64,000 nucleotides of DNA from Phoma sp. XZ068 (lineage: Eukaryota > Ascomycota > Dothideomycetes > Pleosporales > Didymellaceae). The first letter of the stretch is position 1, and each line of letters begins with the position of its first letter. The stretch is taken from NCBI GenBank assembly GCA_004835665.1, contig RBKR01000002.1:1240001-1304000 (forward strand), in the 5' to 3' direction. This document shows positions 46,544 to 56,654 of this stretch, one piece after another. The notes below the pieces were generated by a model, which was not told the origin of the DNA, did not search any database, and saw only the letters and a program-made list of their open reading frames with translations. A program made the translations under genes and the position numbers.

Positions 46544-48656
46544 ATGGCTGAAGTCGAGCCACAGAGCATCAAGTCGCGCATCGCGGCCCTGAACCTCGAA
46601 AAGGTCCATGCACCAGCTCCTGGCTCGAGACCGACATACAGCTACGATGCAGTCTCCAGCGCAAAGAAGAAGCCGCCGCCACCTCCCCCGGCGCAGCGGC
46701 CTCCTCAGCTGCGCTACCAGACTGTGAACAATCCCCCGCTGCTCGACAGCACGACAGCCTCCACGCATCGCATAGGGAACCAGCCCCAGGCAGAGCAGCC
46801 TGCTCCGAAAGTCTCGCCTGCACTCCCACCACGTCCACCACCCCGAACGACCAGCCAGCAGTCGCCTGCCTTACCACCGCGCAAGTCCTCAGAGCGCAGC
46901 GTGACTCGGCGCGAGTCCTCAGAGTCCATATCCACCATCGCCTCGGGTGTCTCAACACTGTCACTGGGCTCGGTCAAGACAAATGGCAGCAGTGGTAGCA
47001 CAATGTACCAGGTGCGCGCACCGGCGTACGACCCTGCGAAACTGCCTCCTCTACCCCCAAAGAAACAGGAAGAGCAGAAGAGTGCTACTCGAGCGGCCAT
47101 GACCTCAAAGCGGAGTGCTGTCACAAGCCGGGAATTGCCACCTCAGATCAAACCATCAGCTCCTGGTGAGTGACTTGAACGCTAGCATTGTATAGGCCAT
47201 GGTCACAGGATAGCCTACTGACAATCTCTAGTACTGCCTTCGAGACCATCACTACCACCCAGACAGGGTACGAATGCATCCGAGCGCTCTCTTGATAGAC
47301 CCGTACCCGCACTGCCAGGTCGACCTGCATCGACGACTCAAACGAAGAGGGCGATTGTGCCGCCACCACAACGATCCGCCCTCTCCCTTGGGTTTGAAAA
47401 CAAGTCCACAGTTCAGCCTCCTCCAATACCCTCGAGCAGACCCGCACCACGCCCAGATGCGGGAGCGCCGCCCCCAGTTCCGATGTCTTCAAGACCCAAC
47501 CTGGATACAATCATGGCATCGAAGCCAAAGGCAGGGGCTGTCGCTCAGTGCCTTATATGCCGCGACTTCTCCGGTCCAGATGCCCATGCTACTAGATTCC
47601 CTCGACATCAGCTGCCTTCCTCGGATGTTGGATGGCTTGCTTCTCAGCTCTGCGATCCGTTCCCGTCTGCTACCGACAAGGCAAGAGCCATCTTCACATG
47701 GCTGCATCATAATGTCGATTATGATGTCAAGAACTTCTTCGCTGGCACTATTCAGCCATCAACACCTGAGAAGACGATAACAAGTGGCATGGTACGTATC
47801 TTCTTTTACAAGGGTTGGCGATTTCACTACTGACAATCCCCAGGCGGTGTGTGAAGGATACGCCGGTCTGTTCGCAGCCCTTGCACTGAAAGCGGGCCTC
47901 GAGTGCATTGTATGCTCTGGTGCAAGCAAAGGCTTCGGGCACAGCCCAATTGGCGCAAATGATCCTGTGCCTCCCTACAAGTCAACTCATGCCTGGAATG
48001 CGTGTCGAATTGACAATGGTCAATGGAAACTCATCGATCCCTGCTGGGGCGCGGGCCATTTGGGCTGCCAACTCAAGAATGAAGGATACAAGCGATCCTT
48101 CAGTCCCCAAGAATTCACATCGTCCAACATAGACTTTGGTATGAGACATTACCCTGGGGATAGCTCACAGCAACTCCGTGAAGACGGACGCGTGCTTTCG
48201 TACGAGGAATTCATGAGAGATGACGCGGGCGGCAGAGTGATGGTTTATGGAGACGCACAGCAGGAGGGACTCGGCGGACGAACGTTCCAGCCTGCGCAGC
48301 TCAACATCAAAGTCCACGACCCAGCTGGCCCATCCGCCGTCCGCTTCCAATTCGCCTCCGTTTGTGAGCACTGGGATAATGCACGGCATGGGAAGGGCGC
48401 GCCTTACGTCATGCTACTGTCCATAGGTGGAGTCGACGGCCGCAAGTCTGAGCATCGACCTTTCAACACCAACGGACAGGTCTGGTGGCTCGATGTTCCT
48501 CGTGCTGAACTGGGGTGCGCAGGTCAAAAGGTCAGCGTGTATTCCGTGACAGAGTTCTGCAAGAAGGATGCAAGAGGCTTGACATATGAGCAGTGGAACA
48601 ACAAGACGGCTTTCAGTTGCCAGTTTGGTGGCATTGCTATGTGGCAGTTGATTTAA
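46544..48656 (+). CDS. Cyk3-like transglutaminase-domain protein (cytokinesis/cell wall)
   Basis: Spliced model: join(46544..47165, 47232..47791, 47844..48656), 664 aa; introns of 66 and 52 bp are GT-AG and in phase. The first 320 residues are disordered with many PxxP and poly-Pro SH3-binding motifs (KKKPPPPPPAQRPP, SPALPPRPPPR, KLPPLPPKK). A transglutaminase-like domain follows, with FTWLHHNVDYD, then AVCEGYAGLF (Cys397), STHAWNACRI (His443) and WKLIDPCWG (Asp459), so the Cys-His-Asp triad is complete. A C-terminal beta domain follows. Fungal Cyk3-type proteins act at the bud neck or septum in cytokinesis and primary-septum formation; S. cerevisiae Cyk3 has an SH3 domain, which I do not see here. 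Binding to SH3 proteins such as Hof1-type F-BAR factors is inference. Confidence 0.8.
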
Positions 48657-49301
48657 TGGGATGGATAATGATTTTATGGATACCCTGGGCTTGTTGAAGC
48701 ATATAAAACATAATTATAATGGGAGCATGTTCGTCAAGTCTATGTTTCGAGATTTATGTCACTTCCAATCGTCCAGGGTTCATCAAAATGAGGTATCAAA
48801 GCCCGTTTCCTCGTACAGTAGGGTTGAAATTCTAGTCTACGGTTTTAGAGTCGTAAAGTAGCAATATGTGAAAATTGCAGGCGGGTTGACGTTGTGTACA
48901 TGGCGTGGTGATTTTTCTCCTCTTTTGATGTAAATCATGAAATAACCAAAACTACCAAGGTATCATCAGGCGAATTAACTGTCACACCAGGCTCATTACT
49001 CCAATCGCTTGAATTATATTATACCTCAAGCCTCAAGTAAGCGGCACCGAAAAGTGAATCTTGGAGGCTGACCACGTTCAGTACTCGTCCGGGCGACCAC
49101 GGGTTGTGAGGGCGTTGGATCAGCGCCCGTTGTGGCTTGACGCTACAGAAGCTTGGCGCATTCAATCCCTGCGCGTTCGAGAAAGTACAGACGCACGTCT
49201 CTCTCGACGCACGACCACACCTCCCACGCCGCCAGTCCCGGAGAGGTCGTCAAAGCCAACGCCAAAGCCCCCAAAGCTTCCGTTCCAACGCCACAGCAAT
49301 C
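48657..49301. other. Intergenic between Cyk3-like gene and EDC3
   Basis: About 645 bp, AT-rich near 48660-49030 as expected for 3' UTR sequence, then the EDC3 promoter. No gene seen. Confidence 0.5.
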
Positions 49302-51745
49302 ATGGCGTCGGGCTTCATCGGTATCTCGGTCATCGTCACTCTGCAGAACCCGCCAAACACGCTTGTACACGGCGTGGTCGCGGCCGTTAACCCGCAGAAT
49401 GCCACTTTGACCCTGCAGGATGGTGCGTTCTGGTGTCGCCGTACTTACACGCGCCGTTGTGCTGACTGTCTCGTCTAGTGTACTTCCCGGCAAGCGGCCA
49501 CCGCCTCAACTCGTACAATGTCGAAGGGCACGCGATCGCCGACATCAAAGTCAACGTACCTGCGCCCGCGCCAGCACCCGTGCCCGCTGCTCAGCAGCCT
49601 GCTCCGTCTCCCGCGCCTCGCTCGAATGCTCCTCCGTACGCGCAGTACCCGTCGAACCACGCGCAACAGCCTCCGCGACAGCCGCCTCAACAGTATGCCG
49701 GTCAGCCCGCTGCCCAACATCCACCCCAGGCCGCCCGGCCGCCGGCACCCCAGCCTGTAGCTCAAGCACAGCCCGCACCCTTCGTCGATCCTGCAATCCT
49801 CAGCGTGGGCAAGCGAGCGCCACATGCTCCAGCCTCCAGCCTCCCCGCTACTGCGCTGCCTCAGGAAGCCCCTGCTACGCCCATCAAGCCTGTAGCTGCT
49901 GCAACTGCCGCGCCTGCAGCCAAAACCACGTCTCCCTTCATTGGGCAGGCGAAGCGCGGCAGTATCAGGAAGCAGAGTGCGGCAACGCTGGCTGGTCCTT
50001 TCTCATCACTCGATATTGCAGACGCCGAGGAAGCCGACAGTGAGACCAAGACAGCCGTTCCGACAGTGCGCCGAGCAAGCATCAGCAAGACGAGAAATGG
50101 CAAGCCGATGGAAGATGTGGTCCTACAGAAGAACGACGAGGGAGGTAAGAGGACGAGGAGAGGCGGCAAGTCTCGTAAGAAGGAACTTGCAGCCCAGGAG
50201 CGGAGGAACGGCGGTGACAACCCAACCAAGGGCAATGGTTGGCGGAGCACCCCAATGCTCCAGTCTGTTGAGGAGCCTCAGACACGCACTCCCGGTGTAA
50301 TCGCTGGCAGAGTGGGACTGGAGGCAGCAAATGCTTCAGTTCGCAAGTCGCGGCGGCAGAAAGCGTTGGATGCTACGAACGGGTGGGCCACTGAAGATGC
50401 TACCGATGTTCAGGACATGCCCGAGTTCGACTTTCAAGCTAACCTCTCGAAATTCGACAAGCGCACCGTCTTCGACCAAATTCGGAATGAGGACACGACT
50501 GCAGATGAGGACCGCCTCGTCAGCTTCAACCGACTGGCAAGACCTGGAACACATGGCGGCAAGAATCTACACCCCACGGAGAACGTGTTGGACAGCACAA
50601 AACTGAAGAGTACAACGAACACGAGCTCTGAGGACGACTCGGATCTTGGTAGCCGCAACTCCAGGCGCGCAATGTCACGAGCTTCTGTTTCTGTGAAGAG
50701 AGCACCGACAAGACAGGGTAGCGGACTTCAGGCTGGCCATTTGGAGATGCTAGGCTCTGGACTACTTCCACGTACAAATCGCTCCCTCATCGGCACTCAA
50801 TATGCATCTTCGCATGGTGCTACCGGAAGCCCAAAACTAGGAAAGATCGCCACGCCTCCAGACTCGCCATTCGACTCAAGCTCGAAAGGATGTCTACGCC
50901 TCGTTACGAATAACCGCAAATGCCACACAATCACGCCGGGGGGTATGCTCGCAGTGGAGGAGATGGCCGAAGTTGAGTTCGGTCTTACCGAGGAACTCAT
51001 CGCTGAGAGTTCCGGCCGCGGTATCGCCGAAGTCACCCTCAAAGCCGTCAACCCTGGTGGCCAGCGTCTCTCGCGCGAGAACCCCAATGCCCGTCCCGTT
51101 ATCGTGGTCCTTGCTGGCAATCACCGTGGTGGCGCACGAGCCATCGCAGCTGCGCGGCATCTTCTCGCGCGCGGACCGAAAGTCATGGTTGCGCTGCTTG
51201 GTTTTGAGCGTAACGCGGACTGGGACCGCGATGTGAGACGGCAGGTGGATCTATTCAAGAAGTTTGGTGGTTCGCTGCGCGCCTGGTCTGACACCGAAGG
51301 TGCACTGAAACGCCTCCACGCACCCCCCGAACTCATCATTGATGCGCTCCTCGGCCGAAACAAGGAATTCGACGCCCTCGGCGAAACAGATAGAGCAACT
51401 GTGCTCAGCATCGTCGGTTGGGCGAACAAATCCCGTGCTGCTGTCCTTGCTGTCGAAACGCCGTCTGGTGTCGCTGGATCGACGGGCGAGGTCGCTATCC
51501 TCGAAGGCGAGCCTCTCGAGGTCCGGGCCAAGTATATCGTCTGCCTTGGTGCACCGAGAACTGGATTGGTCAGGGCGCTGCAGAACGGCGCTGGTCGTGA
51601 TCCTACATGGAGTATCTGGCTGGTTGATATTGGCGTCAACAAGCCCTGGCGGAATGCCGGAATTAGCGGAGGAAAGGGAATCAAATTCGACGAACACTGG
51701 GTCGTGCAGGCGAGGTTTGTAGAGGATGGAGAGGGAAGAGCGTAG
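49302..51745 (+). CDS. edc3: Enhancer of mRNA-decapping protein Edc3
   Basis: Spliced model: join(49302..49422, 49479..51745), 795 aa; the 56 bp intron is GT-AG and in phase. Domains in order: an N-terminal LSm domain (MASGFIGISVIVTLQNPPNT, LTLQDVYFPASGHRL, about 1-70); a long Pro/Ala/Gln-rich linker (about 75-160); a basic patch (RTRRGGKSRKKEL); an FDF motif (EFDFQANLSKFDKRTVFDQI, near residue 355); and a C-terminal YjeF_N Rossmann domain (about 490-760; VIVVLAGNHRGGARAIAAAR, LIIDALLGRNKE, AVETPSGVAG). Edc3 scaffolds Dcp1/Dcp2 and the Dhh1/DDX6 helicase in P-bodies: the LSm domain binds Dcp2, the FDF motif binds Dhh1 and the YjeF_N domain dimerises. Confidence 0.95.
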
Positions 51746-52323
51746 GGTGGTGCAAGTATGCTGAGATTTGATTATATGCATTGCGTTGGCGTTGGATGGA
51801 GATATGAAGCGTCTTGGATCACGCTGTCCACACGAAGGAAAACATAGATACCAGAAGCCCAACGAGGCATCTTTAGCAAAATAATTGCAATCGAGAAGTT
51901 TGAACAATCATCTTCTGCTTCCTGTCTCCCATCTTCTAATGGTGTAAAGATACTTACCCACCAACACTCCCACCACGCACCATAATCGCCTTCAAGCAAC
52001 CATGCAAGATTCCTCGCCTTATTCGGCATCTCCATTTCCATCCCATCCCTGCTTTGCTCATCCTCCCCAGCCAAGGTATCGACCCTGTGGATCACGTCAA
52101 CCCCACCACTATCGATAAAGCTCTTCCTCCGTCCTCGGCGACCGAGGGGTAAAGCTCGACCTTCGTTCCGCCACATTCGTGCATGCTCCAAACCACCCTC
52201 AACCAGTTTAATCTTATCAGATCGAATTGGATCTCACGCGGTTGTGCATTCACCACTTCACGTGTAACGTCACGTACATCTACGTCGTGTACACATTTGA
52301 CGCTCAACGCGAGATACGTCAGT
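51746..52323. other. Intergenic between EDC3 and the DUF1749 hydrolase
   Basis: About 580 bp. An open frame runs upstream of the hydrolase ATG from 52183, but its first 47 residues are not conserved-looking, so I keep this as 5' leader. Confidence 0.5.
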
Positions 52324-53415
52324 ATGGCGCATGCGGGCACTGCACATAAATACTCGGAGAAGCTTATTGCTTTTGAGCATGCTGGCGCACACTTGAAGAA
52401 TGCGGAGCAGGCGCCGAATACGTTGTTGTGGATTGGGGGGTTGGGTGATGGGTTGTTGACGGTGCAGTATGTATTCATCTCGTTCGTGCAATGTCCCTTT
52501 CCGTTCAAGAATATACTCTGGTATTGGCTTCTCATCTTTCACCTTTCCGTTGCCATTCACTATTCTATTTTCTTACATTTTACAAAACGGCCAGGATGTA
52601 CAGCTAACAACCCCAGATACCCCTCCACAATCGCCAAATCCCTTCCCCCAACCTGGTCCATTGCAGAAGTCCTGCTCTCCGCCTCCTACCGCGGCTGGGC
52701 CACCAGCTCTCTCCAAAAAGACGCGCGGGAACTCGCAGAATGCGTGTCTTACTTCCAGCGTCTGCGGCCAGACTCGAAAGTCGTGCTCATGGGCCACTCA
52801 ACAGGATGCCAGGACATCATGGAATACCTCGTTGGAAAAAACCACTCGCACCGGCCACCCATTCACGGCGCAATACTGCAGGGAGGCGTCTCGGACCGCG
52901 AAGCATGGGACTTTTTGCTCGAGAGTGAGGCGGAGAAGGCGTCGCGGGCTGCGGTGTTGGCGGAGGCGCAGCGGCTGATTGCAGATGGGAAGGAGAGGGA
53001 AATTGTGTTCCGCGAGGGGAATATAGTGCAGAAGGAACTTGGTGCTGCTATTTCTGCGTACAGGACGAACTCACTGCTTGCGGAGGGCGGGGATGATGAT
53101 TACTTCTCGTCTGATCTGAGCGATGAGGTGCTTAAGGGTACGTTTGGGCATATCCCGGCTTCGACCCCGATTATGTTCGTCTTGGGTAGTGACGATCCGT
53201 TTGTGCATAAGAGTTTGGATAAGGTTGCGCTGTTGTCACGCTGGGCGGGCTTTGTAAAGGCAGGCGGTGGCAAGGTGGATGAAGTGCACGGTGGTATCGT
53301 GCAAGGTGGCCATCACAATCTCGATGGTGATCCAGAGGAGGTTGTGGGAGATTTGGTCAAGAGGGTTGTGGGGTTTGTGGAAGGGCTTGGACAGAAGGGC
53401 GTTGAAAGACTCTGA
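52324..53415 (+). CDS. DUF1749-family alpha/beta hydrolase
   Basis: Spliced model: join(52324..52466, 52617..53415), 313 aa. The intron (150 bp, GTATGT...CCCCAG) joins GLLTVQ to YPSTIAKSLPPTW. It begins MAHAGTAHKYSEKLIAFEH, which I take as the start rather than the upstream ATG at 52183. The nucleophile elbow GHSTGCQDIM lies near residue 105, a late acid in LGSDDPFVHK and the histidine in GGHHNLDGD, so the catalytic triad is present. The family includes fungal SidJ-type esterases that open ferric fusarinine-type siderophores, but many members are uncharacterised; a siderophore role here is only a possibility. There is no signal peptide, so it is probably cytosolic. Confidence 0.85.
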   Translation: MAHAGTAHKYSEKLIAFEHAGAHLKNAEQAPNTLLWIGGLGDGLLTVQYVFISFVQCPFPFKNILWYWLLIFHLSVAIHYSIFLHFTKRPGCTANNPRYPSTIAKSLPPTWSIAEVLLSASYRGWATSSLQKDARELAECVSYFQRLRPDSKVVLMGHSTGCQDIMEYLVGKNHSHRPPIHGAILQGGVSDREAWDFLLESEAEKASRAAVLAEAQRLIADGKEREIVFREGNIVQKELGAAISAYRTNSLLAEGGDDDYFSSDLSDEVLKGTFGHIPASTPIMFVLGSDDPFVHKSLDKVALLSRWAGFVKAGGGKVDEVHGGIVQGGHHNLDGDPEEVVGDLVKRVVGFVEGLGQKGVERL

Positions 53416-53691
53416 CTTGATGTCAAGGGGAGGTGGAATATATTCCAAGAACTAGCGAAGGGCGCCATACCTGTTGTCCTGGTTTGAAATACCTAGATAG
53501 GTACCTAGAAAACACGAGCTACCCGCATCGCATATTCTGCGGGTTTCTACCTGATTTTAGTTCTGCTACACTTTTCATACAGTCCTGGATATTGCCGAAT
53601 ACAAGGCACCACCAATTCTAAACCACCAGCTGCCTCGCAGTCGACTCTCGGACGAAGGACAAGTCTTCATGGAAGACAGATCTAGCCCTCG

Positions 53692-54121
53692 CTAATTCTT
53701 CGTAGGATCCGGACTCGAAGGCTCCTCCTTAGGATCCTTTTCTGAACCACCTTCCGAATTCCCCACATTTCTAAACGCTCCAGCTAGCTTCCGTTAGCAA
53801 GACATCAATTTCACTTCGAGAATCTCACACCCTTACTACTACTACTCGCATCACCAGAGGAGCCATTTGAACCAGTAATTGCATCTATACTCTCGACGAT
53901 CGGGAAAAGCGCGAAGTGAGAGGGAGGATAGATGTATGCGGCGGCAATGGTTGTGGTATTTTTGGGATTGGATAGCATGGTGAACACGAGGCTGTTGATA
54001 TAGATCTATCTTCTTGGGTGGGAAGTGTATCTGATGGTTTGCGAGGGAGAGAGATAGCAGCAAGAGAACTGTCAGTTACATGGTGCGCGTATGTACTGAT
54101 GGCGAATTTTTGGGCGCGCAT
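53692..54121 (-). CDS. Small hypothetical protein, seen only after splicing
   Basis: Tentative model: complement(join(53692..53783, 53831..54005, 54080..54121)), 102 aa. Both introns (47 and 74 bp) are GT-AG and keep phase; the 47 bp one has a GCTAAC branch site. Readable pieces are MLSNPKNTTTIAAAYIYPPS, HFALFPIVESIDAITGSNGS and a charged tail (GGSEKDPKEEPSSPDPTKN) ending at a stop. I recognise no family. The first exon is the least certain part; translation may start at the internal MLSNPKN. The exons are too short to appear as long open frames. Confidence 0.4.
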
Positions 54122-54451
54122 TTTCTAGATTTTTGTGATTTTATCTAAATATTAAGGTACTTTCTCCCATGTTGAGATGTCGGAGAGTTTGGTTGGTGGT
54201 GAAGATGTGGTTCGTTGCGAGGCAACTATGGTTCACCGCCATCTCAACCAGAATCCACCAAATCCTTCTGTAAATCACGCTTCATTTAACTCACATCAAG
54301 CCTCCGGCCTCGTCTACACCACAGCAGCCACCGACCCTCTCACCATCAAAAACTATCTTCAACCTAGACGACCTTGGGAATTATCAGAACACACCTGATA
54401 ATCTCCACACCAAAAAAAGTACCCACAATTCTAATCAAACAAAACAACAAA
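54122..54451. other. Divergent intergenic between two small genes
   Basis: 330 bp between divergent starts, AT-rich around 54121-54160. Probable promoters; nothing else seen. Confidence 0.45.
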
Positions 54452-54754
54452 ATGTCCACACCATACCCATGTCCCGCACGAACCAACACAATCTATGAAT
54501 CCCTCCAACCTCAACAATCCAAGTTCAAACACAAGTTACGCGCCAAATTCTTCAATACCATGAAGCGCTACCTCTGGACCCCAGAAGCCGCATATGTCCA
54601 CTGGAGCGCGTACACACCACAGGGCAAACGGCTGGAACGCGTGGATTCAGCAGCGACGGAGATGACGACGTTGAGGACTCCCGTTCGATCAGGATCTGCA
54701 GAAAGTTTGATCTCCGTACGCGTCGCTGAGTATAGGATGAGTTTGACCGATTGA
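54452..54754 (+). CDS. Small hypothetical protein, 100 aa
   Basis: An uninterrupted frame starting at the ATG in AACAAAATGTCC, a good fungal context. It begins MSTPYPCPARTNTIYESLQ, continues with a basic helix (SKFKHKLRAKFFNTMKRYLW) and WTPEAAYVHWSAYTPQGKR, and ends in a Ser/Thr/Arg-rich tail. No family is recognised and there is no signal peptide or membrane span. An antisense frame (54552-55082) is a shadow. Confidence 0.55.
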   Translation: MSTPYPCPARTNTIYESLQPQQSKFKHKLRAKFFNTMKRYLWTPEAAYVHWSAYTPQGKRLERVDSAATEMTTLRTPVRSGSAESLISVRVAEYRMSLTD

Positions 54755-55710
54755 GAGGAGGTTTTACGCGTCGGGTTGAGGTCACGAGAGAGCGCTGTTT
54801 GAGGGTGATGGTGAGTGGGACTGTGGAGCGGGCGAGAGCGAGAGCGAGAGCGAGTGTGTATCTGGTGATGGAGTCGGATGTAGGGGAGGATGTCGAGGCT
54901 GTTGAGGGCGATGCTTTGTGATGTTTGATTGTCAGTGAGAAGGTATGGTGAGTGTGTACATGAACTGAGGAGTATAGGCGCATAGTAGATATCGTGGCGT
55001 TGTAGGACGAAAAATACGTTACGAATGCATCTGCCATGGCAGTTTTCTGTTCATGGGCTTCAACTAAAATGGTTAGCTCCACTCATGACCTGTCGCCAGA
55101 ATAGGAAGGTGTGGTGAAAGCGTCAACATCTGACGCTTAGTGGAAAATTGGAGATAACGTATTGTATTCAAATCTCTTGATCTGCTATATATGCACACTG
55201 TTGCGCTGTTCATCCAAAGAAACCACCGAGCACACTGGTCTACATCGTAGATGCATTGTTATTCATGAACAAAAAGAGAAAATCCCGGGTGCATGCTGCC
55301 GCGCACCGTAAAACGCCTGGCTAAGAAATACATGTGAGTGATATGGGTAGTCGTCTATGCGAGTCCGCGGAAATGGAGGTAGAAAGTATGTACAAGTGAA
55401 GTAAAGTCGTGGTGATGCCCCACTAAATCCTTAGTTGGGCTGAAAGTTGGGTTGAGACTGAAAAGGCTGGGCCATGCACGGGAGCCCAATGCGACTTGCA
55501 ACTTCTAGAGTTTCCGGTGATGGCGGGGTCGAATGAGACTCTCCTGATGTCGAAGGATCGCGTTCGTGGACCCACTCAATTGTTTGTGTAAGAAAGTAGT
55601 CCGACGTCGGCCGACATTTGCCGCGACCACCGTAGAATTGGAGGTTATCGTAAAAGTGGTGATGTGGAAGAGGGATCGGAGCGTCGAAACGGACGCTATC
55701 CACTGTGCAC
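54755..55710. other. Intergenic, including an unassigned minus-strand frame
   Basis: 3' regions of two convergent genes. A minus-strand frame from about 55737 down to 55431 reads like protein (KRWNFECTVDSVRFDAP, SDYFLTQTIEWVHERDPS) but overlaps the end of the polyglutamine gene and lacks an ATG at its start. Confidence 0.45.
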
Positions 55711-55894
55711 TCAAAGTTCCATCTCTTCGATGTCTCTCATGACGACTTGTATTGAAGCACGTTTTGCAGCCTCGGCCAGTAATGCAGCAGAATTCAAGTA
55801 TGCTGCCGTCTCGTTCTGTGTAGCACCAGCTCCTTGCCTGTTGGGCTGGTACTCGTAGCTGGGATGTCTCTGGAGCTGGATTGGGTGTTCTTGT

Positions 55895-55926
<32 letters not shown>

Positions 55927-56127
55927 CCGGGGCTGCTGTTGCTGAGGCTGGTTCAAGGAGCCTAAGAATTGCTGCTGCTGCGCATTTGGCATGGTCGGCG
56001 ACGAGAGAGGCGCTGCAGACTGGGGAGAGGGCGAGGCGAGACTTGAGCTACTGCTGTAGCTGGAGATTTGGGCACTGGAGGACTGTAGAGGGGCGATGGC
56101 TGGGCGCGAAGAGAATTGCTGCGACAT
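55711..56127 (-). CDS. Polyglutamine-containing small fungal protein
   Basis: 138 aa from the ATG at 56127, no introns. A Ser/Pro-rich N-terminus is followed by an uninterrupted run of about a dozen Gln within a Q-rich stretch (about residues 48-80), then YEYQPNRQGAGATQNE and an ordered-looking C-terminal helix (TAAYLNSAALLAEAAKRASI, then VVMRDIEEMEL). The helical C-terminus is probably the conserved part. The family is unknown to me; Q-rich proteins of this kind are often transcription-related, which is inference only. Confidence 0.6.
55886..55985 (-). repeat. CAG/CAA trinucleotide repeat coding polyglutamine
   Basis: On the minus strand the sequence alternates CAG and CAA codons across about 100 bp within the small protein gene. 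The mixed codons reduce slippage, but length variation between strains is likely. Confidence 0.75.
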
Positions 56128-56654
56128 ATTCCTTGGGTATACGTGATTTCGTATTCGGCGGTTTTCGAAGATTCTTCTGGGGAGAAGGAAGAAGTTTCGA
56201 AAGAGTGGAGAGGACTACTGTATACGTTGTCGCACGGGGGCTACGGGGCGGCTGCGGGTTTCCGCGGTATCGCCGAGAGGAGTGGGCTTCGGTAGCGGGT
56301 AATATATCTAACGGTCGTCGCGCACGTCTGGGGCAGTCGTTGGTATTGGCTAATATAACCAGAGAAGGCTGAATAGTGGACAGGACGGATGCAAGATTAA
56401 GATAGCAGGCGGCAGACGAGTAGATACGAAGGCACTATCGGCGGCGGTTAAGCCGAGGCTGGCATGCCTTTATGGGCGAATCTCACTTGTGAAAAACCGT
56501 TTCGTCACCGCCCGGAAAATCTACCGAAACAGCCTCCCCGTAGCCTCGTACTACTGGTGGCTTCGCATCGAGCACCACAGATCGCCGCGTATTTCGATCG
56601 CACATCAACGACCCGCGGGGTAGAGTCACAGCAGACCGTCAAACCGTCTGAAAC
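56128..56654. promoter_or_regulatory. Divergent promoter of polyglutamine gene / KTI12
   Basis: 527 bp between divergent start codons. No further gene seen. Confidence 0.5.

Noticed and set aside
12199..51745. Idea of an mRNA-decay gene cluster (Pub1-like, LSM3, EDC3)
   Set aside because: The genes are 12-24 kb apart with unrelated genes between them; nothing suggests linkage beyond chance.
54552..55082. 176-codon minus-strand frame
   Set aside because: Ser/Thr low-complexity shadow antisense to the small gene at 54452-54754.
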